This document shows, one piece after another, positions 1 through 5,566 of a stretch of 10,916 nt of DNA. The DNA is taken from the NCBI GenBank assembly GCA_021823365.1, contig JAKAOD010000057.1, positions 1 to 10,916 on the forward strand. The letters run 5' to 3'. The notes beneath the pieces are model-generated. The model ran no database searches. It was not told the origin of the DNA and saw only the letters and a list, made by a program, of their open reading frames with translations. Position 1 is the first letter of the stretch. The number at the start of each line of letters is the position of its first letter. Source of the DNA: Actinomycetes bacterium (GTDB lineage Bacteria; Actinomycetota; Acidimicrobiia; Acidimicrobiales; Bog-793). A program made the translations under genes and the position numbers.

Positions 1-50
1 AGCCCAGTGCATTAAATAATCCGATCTCTGTAATAACTGTCTATCCAGCA
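1..50. other. AT-rich edge segment next to the broken dioxygenase gene
   Basis: By direct count the first 50 bases hold 20 G/C (40%), against a strongly GC-rich background in the rest of the window. Plus frame 1 carries three stop codons here (positions 13, 31 and 34), so the dioxygenase-like frame cannot extend further upstream. The stretch could be a promoter region, the edge of DNA of other origin, or a contig-end artefact. No known element, inverted repeat or promoter motif could be assigned with confidence. Confidence 0.4.
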
Positions 51-515
51 TCGCCCGGCAGTTGGAGAGCGCGGCACGCGTGCGTTCAAGGGGATCTGGG
101 CGCCCGATCCCGGCGATGCCGAGAAGGCCGCCGGCGCCGATCCCGAGCAACGCCCGGCCGCCCGGGACGTGGCCGCCGCCGCCCGGTTGCTTCGACGGGC
201 TGCGCGCGCGATCGGGTACGTGACCGATCAGCTCGGCATGCTGGAGGAGCTCTCGCCCTGGGAGCACCAGGAGATCCGCAAGGTCCTCGGCCACGGCTCG
301 GGGTTCGACTCGCCGGGGTCCGTGACGCTCCGGCGACTGCTCCCCGGCCTCTGGCGGGCGCGCACTACCGGGTCGTCGTCCGGGTGATCGGCGACAGCGT
401 GGTCGGCACCCAGGGCACCCCCGTCGAGGTGCTCGGACGGCTGGTCCAGCAGGTCGCCTTCCCGCGACTGTGGGAGGTGCGCAACGAGCTGACGGCGCGT
501 AGCGTCGGCGGGTGA
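37..515 (+). pseudogene. Tryptophan 2,3-dioxygenase-like gene, degraded (N-terminus missing, internal loss, frameshift)
   Basis: Intact family members are cytoplasmic haem enzymes that oxidise L-tryptophan to N-formylkynurenine. In plus frame 1, from about position 160, the translation reads like the middle of this family: a helix ending in TDQLGMLEELSP, then a KVLGHGSGFDSPG block matching the family's RDxLGxxSGFQS motif. The match resumes with LWRAR (about 348-362) and then jumps to frame 3 as HYRVVVRVIG, followed by VVGTQGTP and a FPRLWEVR tail ending at the TGA of 513-515. LWRAR-HYR corresponds to the family's WRxRH haem-ligand motif, so one base appears to be missing just before the haem histidine codon at 363-365. 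Roughly 80-100 residues normally lie between the SGF block and this motif, and here only a dozen remain. The N-terminal part is absent, since frame 1 has stops at 31-36, and no good start or ribosome binding site is visible. A sequencing error could explain the frameshift but not the missing segment. Confidence 0.6.
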
Positions 516-565
516 TGCCGTCGACGCACGCCCTTGCCCGAAGAGGCGGGGCCGGGGCAACTGCC

Positions 566-595
566 GCGCCCGGGGCGGTCGCGCCCGGGGTGGCC
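566..595. repeat. 15-bp GC-rich tandem repeat, two imperfect copies
   Basis: Two adjacent 15-bp units (566-580 and 581-595) match at 13 of 15 positions and both start with GCGCCCGGGG. They fill the gap between the dioxygenase remnant and the enoyl-CoA hydratase start at 598. No function is evident. Similar GC-rich repeats occur in the two other noncoding gaps of the window. Confidence 0.5.
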
Positions 596-597
596 GG

Positions 598-1377
598 GTG
601 CCGGCCTTGAGCGGCGGCGTCCGCCTGGAGCGGCTGGGCGACGTCGCGCTGGTGCGCCTCGATCACCCGCCGGCCAACGTGCTCTCCCTCGCCGTCCTCG
701 CCGAGCTCGCCGGGACCTTCGCCGAGCTCGCGGCCGACCCGCCCGGCGCCGCCGTGCTCACCGGGACGGACCGGATCTTCTCCGCCGGCGCCGACGTCAA
801 CGAGCTCGCATCCCCGGCCGGCGCCGCCGCCGTGACCGACGCCTTCGGCACGGCGCTCGGTGCCCTCGCGGCGATCGATCGGGCGACGATCGCCGCGGTC
901 TCCGGGGTGGCGCTCGGCGGCGGCTTGGAGCTCGCGCTTGCCTGCGACCTCCGGCTGGTCGGCGAGGGCGCGCGCCTCGGCCAGCCTGAGGTCCTCCTCG
1001 GCCTCATCCCCGGGGGCGGCGGCACCCAGCGCCTCGCCCGTCTCGTCGGCGCAGGGCGGGCGAAGGACCTCATCCTCACCGGGCGGCACGTCGGTGCCGA
1101 GGAGGCCGTCCGGATCGGGCTCGCGGAGCGCCACCACCCGAGGGAGCGGTTGCTCGACGAGGCGCTCGGGCTCGCCGCGTCGCTCGCCGCCGGTCCCGTC
1201 GTCGCCCACGCGCTCGCCAAGCGGGCGATCGCCGAGGGCCTCGACCTCCCGCTCGCCGAGGGGCTCTTGCTCGAGCAGCGCCTGTTCGTCGAGGCGGCCT
1301 CGACGCGCGACGCCGGGATCGGCATCCGGTCCTTTCTCGAGCACGGTCCGGGGAGAGCGGAGTTCGTCGGGGAATGA
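598..1377 (+). CDS. Enoyl-CoA hydratase (crotonase family)
   Basis: Cytoplasmic beta-oxidation type enzyme expected to add water to a trans-2-enoyl-CoA such as crotonyl-CoA, giving the (S)-3-hydroxyacyl-CoA. The 259-residue length is normal for single-domain hydratases. Visible family blocks are the oxyanion-hole segment FSAGADVNEL (61-70), GVALGGGLELALACD (103-117), and LGQPEVLLGLIPGGGGTQRL (127-146). Glu111 (in GGGLE) and Glu131 (in QPE) are 20 residues apart, like the two catalytic glutamates Glu144/Glu164 of rat mitochondrial hydratase, so hydratase activity rather than mere isomerase activity is likely. The start is a GTG at 598, with only a weak purine run upstream. The stop overlaps the next gene by ATGA, indicating translational coupling with the 3-hydroxyacyl-CoA dehydrogenase. 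The exact acyl chain length is not readable, but the neighbouring dehydrogenases point to C4 substrates. Confidence 0.93.
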   Translation: MPALSGGVRLERLGDVALVRLDHPPANVLSLAVLAELAGTFAELAADPPGAAVLTGTDRIFSAGADVNELASPAGAAAVTDAFGTALGALAAIDRATIAAVSGVALGGGLELALACDLRLVGEGARLGQPEVLLGLIPGGGGTQRLARLVGAGRAKDLILTGRHVGAEEAVRIGLAERHHPRERLLDEALGLAASLAAGPVVAHALAKRAIAEGLDLPLAEGLLLEQRLFVEAASTRDAGIGIRSFLEHGPGRAEFVGE

Positions 1378-2258
1378 GCGAGATCACGCGTGTCGGGGTC
1401 GTCGGTTGCGGGATCATGGGCTCGGGCATCGCGGAGGCCGTGGCGCGCGCCGGCCGCGACGTCGTGGTGAGCGAGGTCGACGAGGCGGTGCTCGCGGCCG
1501 GACGGGCCCGGATCGAGCGGTCGCTCGAGCGTGCCCTGGAGCGCGGGAAGATCGACCTGGCGGCGAAGGAGTTGGCGCTGGCACGGCTCCGCTTCGTGAC
1601 CGGTCTCGAGGCGCTGGCCGACCGCGAGCTCGTCATCGAGGCGGTCGCGGAGGACCTCGCGCTCAAGTCCGAGGTGTTCGGCGAGCTCGACCGGCTGTTG
1701 CCTGCGGGCGCCGTGCTCGCCTCGAACACGTCCTCGATCCCGATCGCCGACCTCGCGTCGGCCACCGGCCGACCCGGCTCGGTCGTCGGGATGCACTTCT
1801 TCAACCCCGTCCCGGTGCTCGAGCTCGTGGAGGTCGTTCCCTCTGTGCTCACCGACGAGGCGACTGTCGTGGCGGCCGAGCGCTTTGCCTCCGCCGTGCT
1901 CGGAAAGACGGTCGTCCGGGCGCGCGACCGGGCCGGGTTCGTCGTGAACGCCCTCCTCGTTCCCTACCTCTGCTCGGCGATCAGGATGGTCGAGAACGGT
2001 CTGGCGACGGCTCGGGACGTCGACCGTGGGATGGAGCTCGGGTGCGCCCACCCGATGGGGCCGCTGCGGCTCGCCGACCTCATCGGGCTCGACACCCTGC
2101 TCGCGATCGCCGAGTCGCTGCACGCCGAGCACGCCGAGCCACACCTCGCGCCGCCGCCGCTGCTCCGGCGGATGGTCAGCGCCGGCCTCCTCGGGCGGAA
2201 GAGCGGCCGGGGCTTCCACGACTACGGCGGAGGCGACGGCGCGGAAGGGGGCCGTTAG
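1374..2258 (+). CDS. 3-hydroxybutyryl-CoA dehydrogenase (3-hydroxyacyl-CoA dehydrogenase family)
   Basis: NAD(P)-dependent cytoplasmic enzyme oxidising (S)-3-hydroxybutyryl-CoA to acetoacetyl-CoA. The protein has 294 residues, close to the usual ~285 for the stand-alone short-chain type. An N-terminal Rossmann domain starts with VGVVGCGIMGSGIA (7-20; glycines 11, 13, 16). NTSS (118-121) and GMHFFNP (139-145) follow. His141 and Glu153 are 12 residues apart, as in the catalytic His158-Glu170 pair of the human enzyme, and Asn192 in FVVNALL matches the conserved Asn. The C-terminal dimerisation domain ends with LLGRKSGRGFHDY (201-290 region). It overlaps the hydratase stop (ATGA at 1374-1377), and its TAG is directly followed by the GTG of the etfB remnant, so the operon once continued into electron-transfer flavoprotein genes. 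Confidence 0.94.
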   Translation: MSEITRVGVVGCGIMGSGIAEAVARAGRDVVVSEVDEAVLAAGRARIERSLERALERGKIDLAAKELALARLRFVTGLEALADRELVIEAVAEDLALKSEVFGELDRLLPAGAVLASNTSSIPIADLASATGRPGSVVGMHFFNPVPVLELVEVVPSVLTDEATVVAAERFASAVLGKTVVRARDRAGFVVNALLVPYLCSAIRMVENGLATARDVDRGMELGCAHPMGPLRLADLIGLDTLLAIAESLHAEHAEPHLAPPPLLRRMVSAGLLGRKSGRGFHDYGGGDGAEGGR

Positions 2259-2355
2259 GTGGAGGTTGCAGTCTGCGTGAAGCAGATCGCCGGCCCGGAC
2301 GCGCCCCAGGAGCTCGACGGGCGCACGGGGGCGCCTCGTGCGCGAGGGCCAGGCG
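2259..2355 (+). pseudogene. etfB: Electron-transfer flavoprotein beta subunit, N-terminal remnant
   Basis: The GTG at 2259 abuts the preceding TAG. The first codons give MEVAVCVKQIAGPDAPQELD, which follows the characteristic N-terminus of ETF beta chains (a KIxVxVKQxPDP strand-turn followed by LDP). The family continues with TGxLVREGK. Here that block (RLVREGQ) is reached only by moving one frame after the G run near 2326-2331, so there is both a one-base shift and a truncation. Beyond about 2355 no frame continues the ~260-residue family. The long open frame continuing to 3014 runs antisense to the acyl-CoA dehydrogenase and is not ETF-like. An intact ETF would accept electrons from the acyl-CoA dehydrogenase encoded next door. 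The remnant ends within about 15 bp of the minus-strand Fe-S protein remnant. Confidence 0.6.
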
Positions 2356-2558
2356 GAAGAGGCGTGCCTGCCGACGACCTCGCGCGCCTCGGCCGCCGCG
2401 CCCGAGACCAGCCGGCTCGCCGCGCCGGCGCCTGGGACGCCACGGGAGGACGCGCCCCGGCCGGCGAGGACGAGGCGCGCGATCAGCGTGAGCCGGCGCC
2501 CCGTGAGGAAGAGCGCGACGGCGAGTGCCGCGATGGCGACGGGATGGCGCGAGAGCAT
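2355..2558 (-). pseudogene. Possible N-terminal remnant of a membrane-anchored (Fe-S) oxidoreductase
   Basis: An ATG at 2558 (minus strand) lies 15 bp downstream of the acyl-CoA dehydrogenase stop. The translation begins with a hydrophobic stretch (HPVAIAALAVALFLTGRRL) and then a basic, amphipathic segment ending in AAEAREVVGRH. This pattern resembles the start of FadF-type/HdrD-like Fe-S oxidoreductases, where a transmembrane helix is followed by a short cytoplasmic linker with an EAxEVLGQ-like block. Such proteins often neighbour etf and acyl-CoA dehydrogenase genes and pass electrons to the membrane quinone pool. After about 2365 the frame runs antisense through etfB and the dehydrogenase gene, with no cysteine clusters or further membrane helices. 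The assignment rests on pattern only; a short unrelated membrane peptide is possible. Confidence 0.33.
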
Positions 2559-2573
2559 GCCTGCTCGCCGCGC

Positions 2574-3755
2574 TCAGGAGGAGAAGGCGTCGAGGCCGGT
2601 GAGCGCGCGGCCGATCGTCAGCTGATGGATCTCGGCGGTCCCCTCGTAGGTGAGGACCGATTCGAGGTTCGCGGCGTGGCGGATCACCGGGTACTCGAGC
2701 GTGACGCCGTTCGCCCCGAGGATCGTGCGCGCGGTCCTCGCGATCTCGAGCGCGTCACGAGTGTTGCTCAGCTTGCCGACGCTCACCTGGACGGGAGTCA
2801 GCCTGCCCTTCTCCTTCAGCCGCCCGAGCTGGAGGGCGAGCAGCAGATCTCTCTCGAGATCGAGGGCCATGTCGGCGAGCTTCGCCTGGGTGAGCTGGAA
2901 TGCGCCGATCGGCTTGCCGAACTGGAGGCGGGACTTCGAGTACTCCAGGGCGCTTCGGAAGCAGCTGCGCGCCGCGCCGAGCACGCCGAAGAGGATGCCG
3001 AAGCGCGCCTCTGAGAGGCAGGAGAGCGGCCCTTTCAGGCCGACGGCGCCGGGCAGCACCGCGTCGTCCGGCAGCCGGCAGCCGTCGAGCACGAGCTCGC
3101 TCGTCACGCTGGCGCGCAGCGACAGCTTGCGGTGGACGTCGTTCGTGCTGAACCCGGGCGTCCCCCTCGGCACGAGGAAGCCCCTGATGCCCTCGGCTGT
3201 CTGCGCCCAGACGACGGCGACGTCGGCGATCCCGCCGTTGGTGATCCACATCTTCGTCCCGTCGAGCACCCAGTCGCTCCCGTCCCGCCGCGCCCTCGTG
3301 CGCATGGAGCCCGGGTCGCTCCCCGCGTCCGGCTCGGTGAGGCCGAAGCAGCCGATCGCCTCGCCCGATGCCATGCGCGGCAGCCACAGCTGCTTCTGCT
3401 CCTCCGATCCGTACCTCCAGATCGGGAACATGGCGAGCGACCCCTGGACCGAGACGAACGAGCGGAACCCGCTGTCGCCCGCCTCGAGCTCCAGGCACGC
3501 CAACCCGTAGCTCACCGCGCCGAGCCCGGCGCAGCCGTAGCCGTCGAGGTGCATGCCGAGCACGCCGATCTTGCCGAGCTCTTTCGCCACCTCGAGCGGG
3601 AACTCGCCGTCTTCGAACCACCCGTCGATCCCCGGCAGGACTCGATCACGGACGAAGGAGCGCACGGTCTCCTGGACCATGCGCTCCTCCTCGCTCAGCT
3701 CGGCCCCGAGCTCTGCGAGGTCGGTCGGGTCGAAAGGACGCGCGGACGGCGACAT
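2574..3755 (-). CDS. Glutaryl-CoA dehydrogenase-like acyl-CoA dehydrogenase
   Basis: FAD enzyme expected to oxidise glutaryl-CoA and, in the decarboxylating type, release CO2 to give crotonyl-CoA, passing electrons to ETF. The ATG at 3755 was chosen because GAGGAGG lies four bases upstream; a GTG at 3821 would add 22 unconvincing residues. The resulting 393 residues match the family. CFGLTEPDAGSDP (the flavin/substrate block), KMWITNGG, and a C-terminal TYEGTAEIHQLTIGRALTG are visible. Glutaryl-CoA-specific features align with the human enzyme: Glu91, Arg98 and Ser99 in ELEAGDSGFRS correspond to Glu87, Arg94 and Ser95. Tyr370 and catalytic Glu371 in TYEGT correspond to Tyr369 and Glu370. This argues for glutaryl-CoA rather than a simple straight-chain acyl-CoA, and for the decarboxylating kind. 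The gene faces the opposite way to the hydratase pair but catalyses the step just before it. Activity on another acyl-CoA cannot be excluded. Confidence 0.88.
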   Translation of the reverse strand: MSPSARPFDPTDLAELGAELSEEERMVQETVRSFVRDRVLPGIDGWFEDGEFPLEVAKELGKIGVLGMHLDGYGCAGLGAVSYGLACLELEAGDSGFRSFVSVQGSLAMFPIWRYGSEEQKQLWLPRMASGEAIGCFGLTEPDAGSDPGSMRTRARRDGSDWVLDGTKMWITNGGIADVAVVWAQTAEGIRGFLVPRGTPGFSTNDVHRKLSLRASVTSELVLDGCRLPDDAVLPGAVGLKGPLSCLSEARFGILFGVLGAARSCFRSALEYSKSRLQFGKPIGAFQLTQAKLADMALDLERDLLLALQLGRLKEKGRLTPVQVSVGKLSNTRDALEIARTARTILGANGVTLEYPVIRHAANLESVLTYEGTAEIHQLTIGRALTGLDAFSS

Positions 3756-3759
3756 CGTG

Positions 3760-3766
3760 CCTCCTC
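3760..3766 (-). promoter_or_regulatory. Shine-Dalgarno site deciding the acyl-CoA dehydrogenase start
   Basis: On the minus strand GAGGAGG ends four bases before the ATG at 3755. It is the strongest ribosome binding site near the gene and favours this start over the in-frame GTG at 3821, which has none. Confidence 0.6.
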
Positions 3767-3886
3767 GATGCTCTTGCTCTCGGCGTGCGCCCCGCGTCGG
3801 GCGCAGGCCCGGCTCGCGCACGTCACGTTACACTCACGCCCCATGCCGGCCCCGGCCGGCTGGGAGCGGGCCGAGTCGGGGGCGGC
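3767..3886. promoter_or_regulatory. Divergent intergenic region between the dehydrogenase and CoA-ligase genes
   Basis: The two genes are transcribed away from each other, so both promoters should lie here. The only less GC-rich patch is around 3821-3836. It contains TACACT (3829-3834) on the plus strand and TAACGT (3830-3825) on the minus strand, each fitting a loose TAnnnT -10 pattern, and a doubled ACGT (3820-3828). No convincing -35 boxes or operator were seen, so the promoter positions are tentative. Confidence 0.3.
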
Positions 3887-5356
3887 ATGGACGAGACGCT
3901 CGGAGAAATTGGCACGCAGCCGGGCCGCAGACGCGACGGCGCGCGCTCCGCTCGAGGCGGGTCCCCCGCGCGGCCGGTTCGCGGCGGGCTGTGGCAGATG
4001 CTCGAGCCGAGGAGCGTCGCCGTCGTCGGCGCGTCCCGCAGGGAGGACTCGCTCGGCGGGCGGATCCTGCCGATCCTGCGCCAGCACGGCTTCCCCGGCG
4101 AGGTCTACCCGGTCAACCCCTCGCGCGAGCAGATCGGCGGCGAGCGGAGCTACGCGTCGGTGTCCGAGCTGCCGGCGGTCCCCGACCTCGCGCTGGTGGT
4201 CGTCGCCGCACGGGCCGTGCCGGGCGTGCTCGAGGAGTGCGCCGCGGCGGGCGTGCGCCACGCCGTCGTGCTGTCCTCCGGCTTCGCGGAGCGGCGCGAC
4301 GGCACGGGAGCCGAGCTCCAGGCCGCGCTCGACGCCGCCCGCCGCCGCAGCGGCATGCGGATCCTCGGTCCGAACTGCGAGGGCTTCATCAACGTCCCGG
4401 CGCGCGCCCCGCTCACCTTCTCGCCGACCGTCGACCTCGAGCGGGCGCTCCGGCGGCTCCCGGCGCCCGGCGACATCGCCATCGTCTCGCAGTCGGGCGG
4501 GCTCGGGTTTTCGCTCTTCAACGACGGGACCGACCGCGAGCTGCGATTCAGCCACGTCGTGAGCACGGGGAACGAGTGCGACGTGGACGCGACGGAGGTC
4601 CTCGGCCTCCTCGCCGGCGACGCGGCGACCTCCGTCGTGCTCTGCTTCGTCGAAGGTCTCGCCGACCCGAGACGCTTCGCCGAGACGGCCCGGCGCGCCC
4701 GGCTGGCCGGCACCGCGGTGGTCCTCGCGAAGGTCGGTCGCTCCGGAGCAGCGGCGCGCGCCGCGCTCGCGCACACCGCCCACGACGTCGGGGACGAGGC
4801 GGCCTGGTCCGAGGCGGCCGGTGCCGCCGGCTGCCTCGTCGCGACGGACCAGGAGGAGCTGGTCGACCTCGGGATGGCCCTTTCGCGCGCGCCACGCTGG
4901 GGCTCGGGCGGTGTCGCGGTGCTCACCATCTCCGGCGGCGCCGGCGCGTGGGCGGCAGACGCCTGTGCAGCGCAGGGCCTCGAAGTCCCGCTCCTCGACG
5001 CCGCGACGCGCGCGTCCCTCCGGGAGCTCATGCCGCCCTACGGCGCGCCCGACAACCCCGTGGACGTGACGGCGGGGGCCCTCGCCACGGGGGGGCTCGT
5101 CCGGCCGCTCGAGATCCTGCTGCGCCGCCCGGAGATCGGCGCCGCGCTCGTCGTCGGCTCCTTCGGCGGGCCCAAGCAGCTCGAGATCGAGGGTGAAGAG
5201 CTCGGCAGGGTCGTCGCCGGGAGCGGGAAGCCCGTCGTCGTCTACTCCTACACCCGGCCCGGCAGCGAGAGCGTCGAGCTGCTCGGGCAGGCCGGCCTCG
5301 CGTGGTACCCGACGCCGGCGCGCGCCGCGCGCGCCCTGGCGGCTCTGCGTGCGTAG
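3887..5356 (+). CDS. CoA-binding, ADP-forming acyl-CoA synthetase alpha chain (no ATP-grasp domain)
   Basis: The protein (489 residues from the ATG at 3887) resembles the alpha part of NDP-forming acyl-CoA synthetases, which interconvert acyl-CoA + ADP + Pi with acid + CoA + ATP. An N-terminal CoA-binding Rossmann domain begins EPRSVAVVGASRREDSLGG (40-58) and includes GEVYPVNP. ILGPNCEG and IAIVSQSGGLGF then mark the ligase flavodoxin-like domain, with VSTGNECDVDATEVLG after it. His296 in LAHTAH corresponds to the phosphorylated histidine of the family SHTG motif, though the following Gly is replaced by Ala. A third domain runs to the C-terminus with LMPPYGAPDNPVDVT. The ATP-grasp (beta) part that would make a ~700-residue fused enzyme is absent, and no beta gene follows. 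The first ~33 residues are Arg/Gly-rich and unlike the family, so ATG 3998 (M38) is an alternative start. The substrate is unknown. Confidence 0.83.
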   Translation: MDETLGEIGTQPGRRRDGARSARGGSPARPVRGGLWQMLEPRSVAVVGASRREDSLGGRILPILRQHGFPGEVYPVNPSREQIGGERSYASVSELPAVPDLALVVVAARAVPGVLEECAAAGVRHAVVLSSGFAERRDGTGAELQAALDAARRRSGMRILGPNCEGFINVPARAPLTFSPTVDLERALRRLPAPGDIAIVSQSGGLGFSLFNDGTDRELRFSHVVSTGNECDVDATEVLGLLAGDAATSVVLCFVEGLADPRRFAETARRARLAGTAVVLAKVGRSGAAARAALAHTAHDVGDEAAWSEAAGAAGCLVATDQEELVDLGMALSRAPRWGSGGVAVLTISGGAGAWAADACAAQGLEVPLLDAATRASLRELMPPYGAPDNPVDVTAGALATGGLVRPLEILLRRPEIGAALVVGSFGGPKQLEIEGEELGRVVAGSGKPVVVYSYTRPGSESVELLGQAGLAWYPTPARAARALAALRA

Positions 5357-5370
5357 CGCGGGCTGGTCGC

Positions 5371-5423
5371 GCCGCGCGCCGGGCGCGCCCGACAGGTGCC
5401 GCGCGCCGGGCGCGCCCGACAGG
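5371..5423. repeat. Tandem 26-bp direct repeat carrying 15-bp palindromes
   Basis: A 26-bp unit occurs at 5371-5396 and again, identically, at 5398-5423, with a single T between (27-bp period). Each copy contains a perfect 15-bp dyad, GCGCGCC-G-GGCGCGC, at 5374-5388 and 5401-5415. The repeat starts 15 bp after the CoA-ligase stop codon. It could be a terminator-like hairpin pair (although no T tract follows), a protein-binding site, or a replication-slippage product. Confidence 0.65.
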
Positions 5424-5480
5424 CCCGACGCCCCGCACGGCCGGAGCGGCGACGTCGCCCCGGCCAGGCGCGAGGATGGA

Positions 5481-5493
5481 CGCGCCCGGCGCG
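5481..5493. repeat. Third GC dyad in the same gap
   Basis: CGCGCC-C-GGCGCG is a perfect 13-bp dyad sharing the GCGCC-N-GGCGC core with the two copies at 5374-5388 and 5401-5415, but with a C instead of G at the centre. It lies about 30 bp before the AT-rich inverted repeat upstream of the xdhC-like gene. Chance occurrence is possible in such GC-rich DNA. Confidence 0.35.
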
Positions 5494-5523
5494 GCGCGAA
5501 GGGCGACGGCGCCGAAGTGGGAG

Positions 5524-5545
5524 TCATCTCAAAGTTGATAGATGA
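5524..5545. promoter_or_regulatory. Inverted repeat TCATCT-N10-AGATGA upstream of the xdhC-like gene
   Basis: Perfect 6-bp arms at 5524-5529 and 5540-5545 flank a 10-bp spacer within a distinctly AT-rich island (about 5524-5548) in an otherwise GC-rich gap. The arms are 16 bp apart start to start. The site sits 22 bp before the GTG at 5567, a position suited to a promoter-overlapping operator. No regulator gene is present in the window to pair with it. Confidence 0.38.
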
Positions 5546-5552
5546 TAGCCCT

Positions 5553-5559
5553 GAGGGGG
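5553..5559 (+). promoter_or_regulatory. Shine-Dalgarno site of the xdhC-like gene
   Basis: GAGGGGG lies 7 bases before the GTG at 5567. It supports this start over the in-frame ATG at 5579, which would have a 19-base spacing. Confidence 0.5.
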
Positions 5560-5566
5560 TCTGATC

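Noticed and set aside
860..2491. Plus-strand frame of 543 codons overlapping the hydratase and dehydrogenase genes
   Set aside because: It is out of frame with both real genes and consists of Arg/Ser/Pro-rich shadow sequence.
663..2558. Minus-strand open frame of about 631 codons
   Set aside because: Only its first ~65 codons look protein-like. The rest is antisense to the hydratase and hydroxyacyl-CoA dehydrogenase genes and shows shadow-frame composition.
2259..3014. Plus-strand frame of 251 codons starting like ETF beta, with length close to a full etfB
   Set aside because: ETF-like sequence stops after about 25-32 codons. From 2574 on it lies antisense to the acyl-CoA dehydrogenase, so the matching length is a coincidence.
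5371..5415. Rho-independent terminator after the CoA-ligase gene
   Set aside because: The GC dyads could fold, but they have only a 1-base centre, which is too tight for a loop, and no T tract follows.
5371..5423. CRISPR-like repeat
   Set aside because: There are only two copies with a single-base spacer, no further units and no cas genes. It is a tandem duplication.
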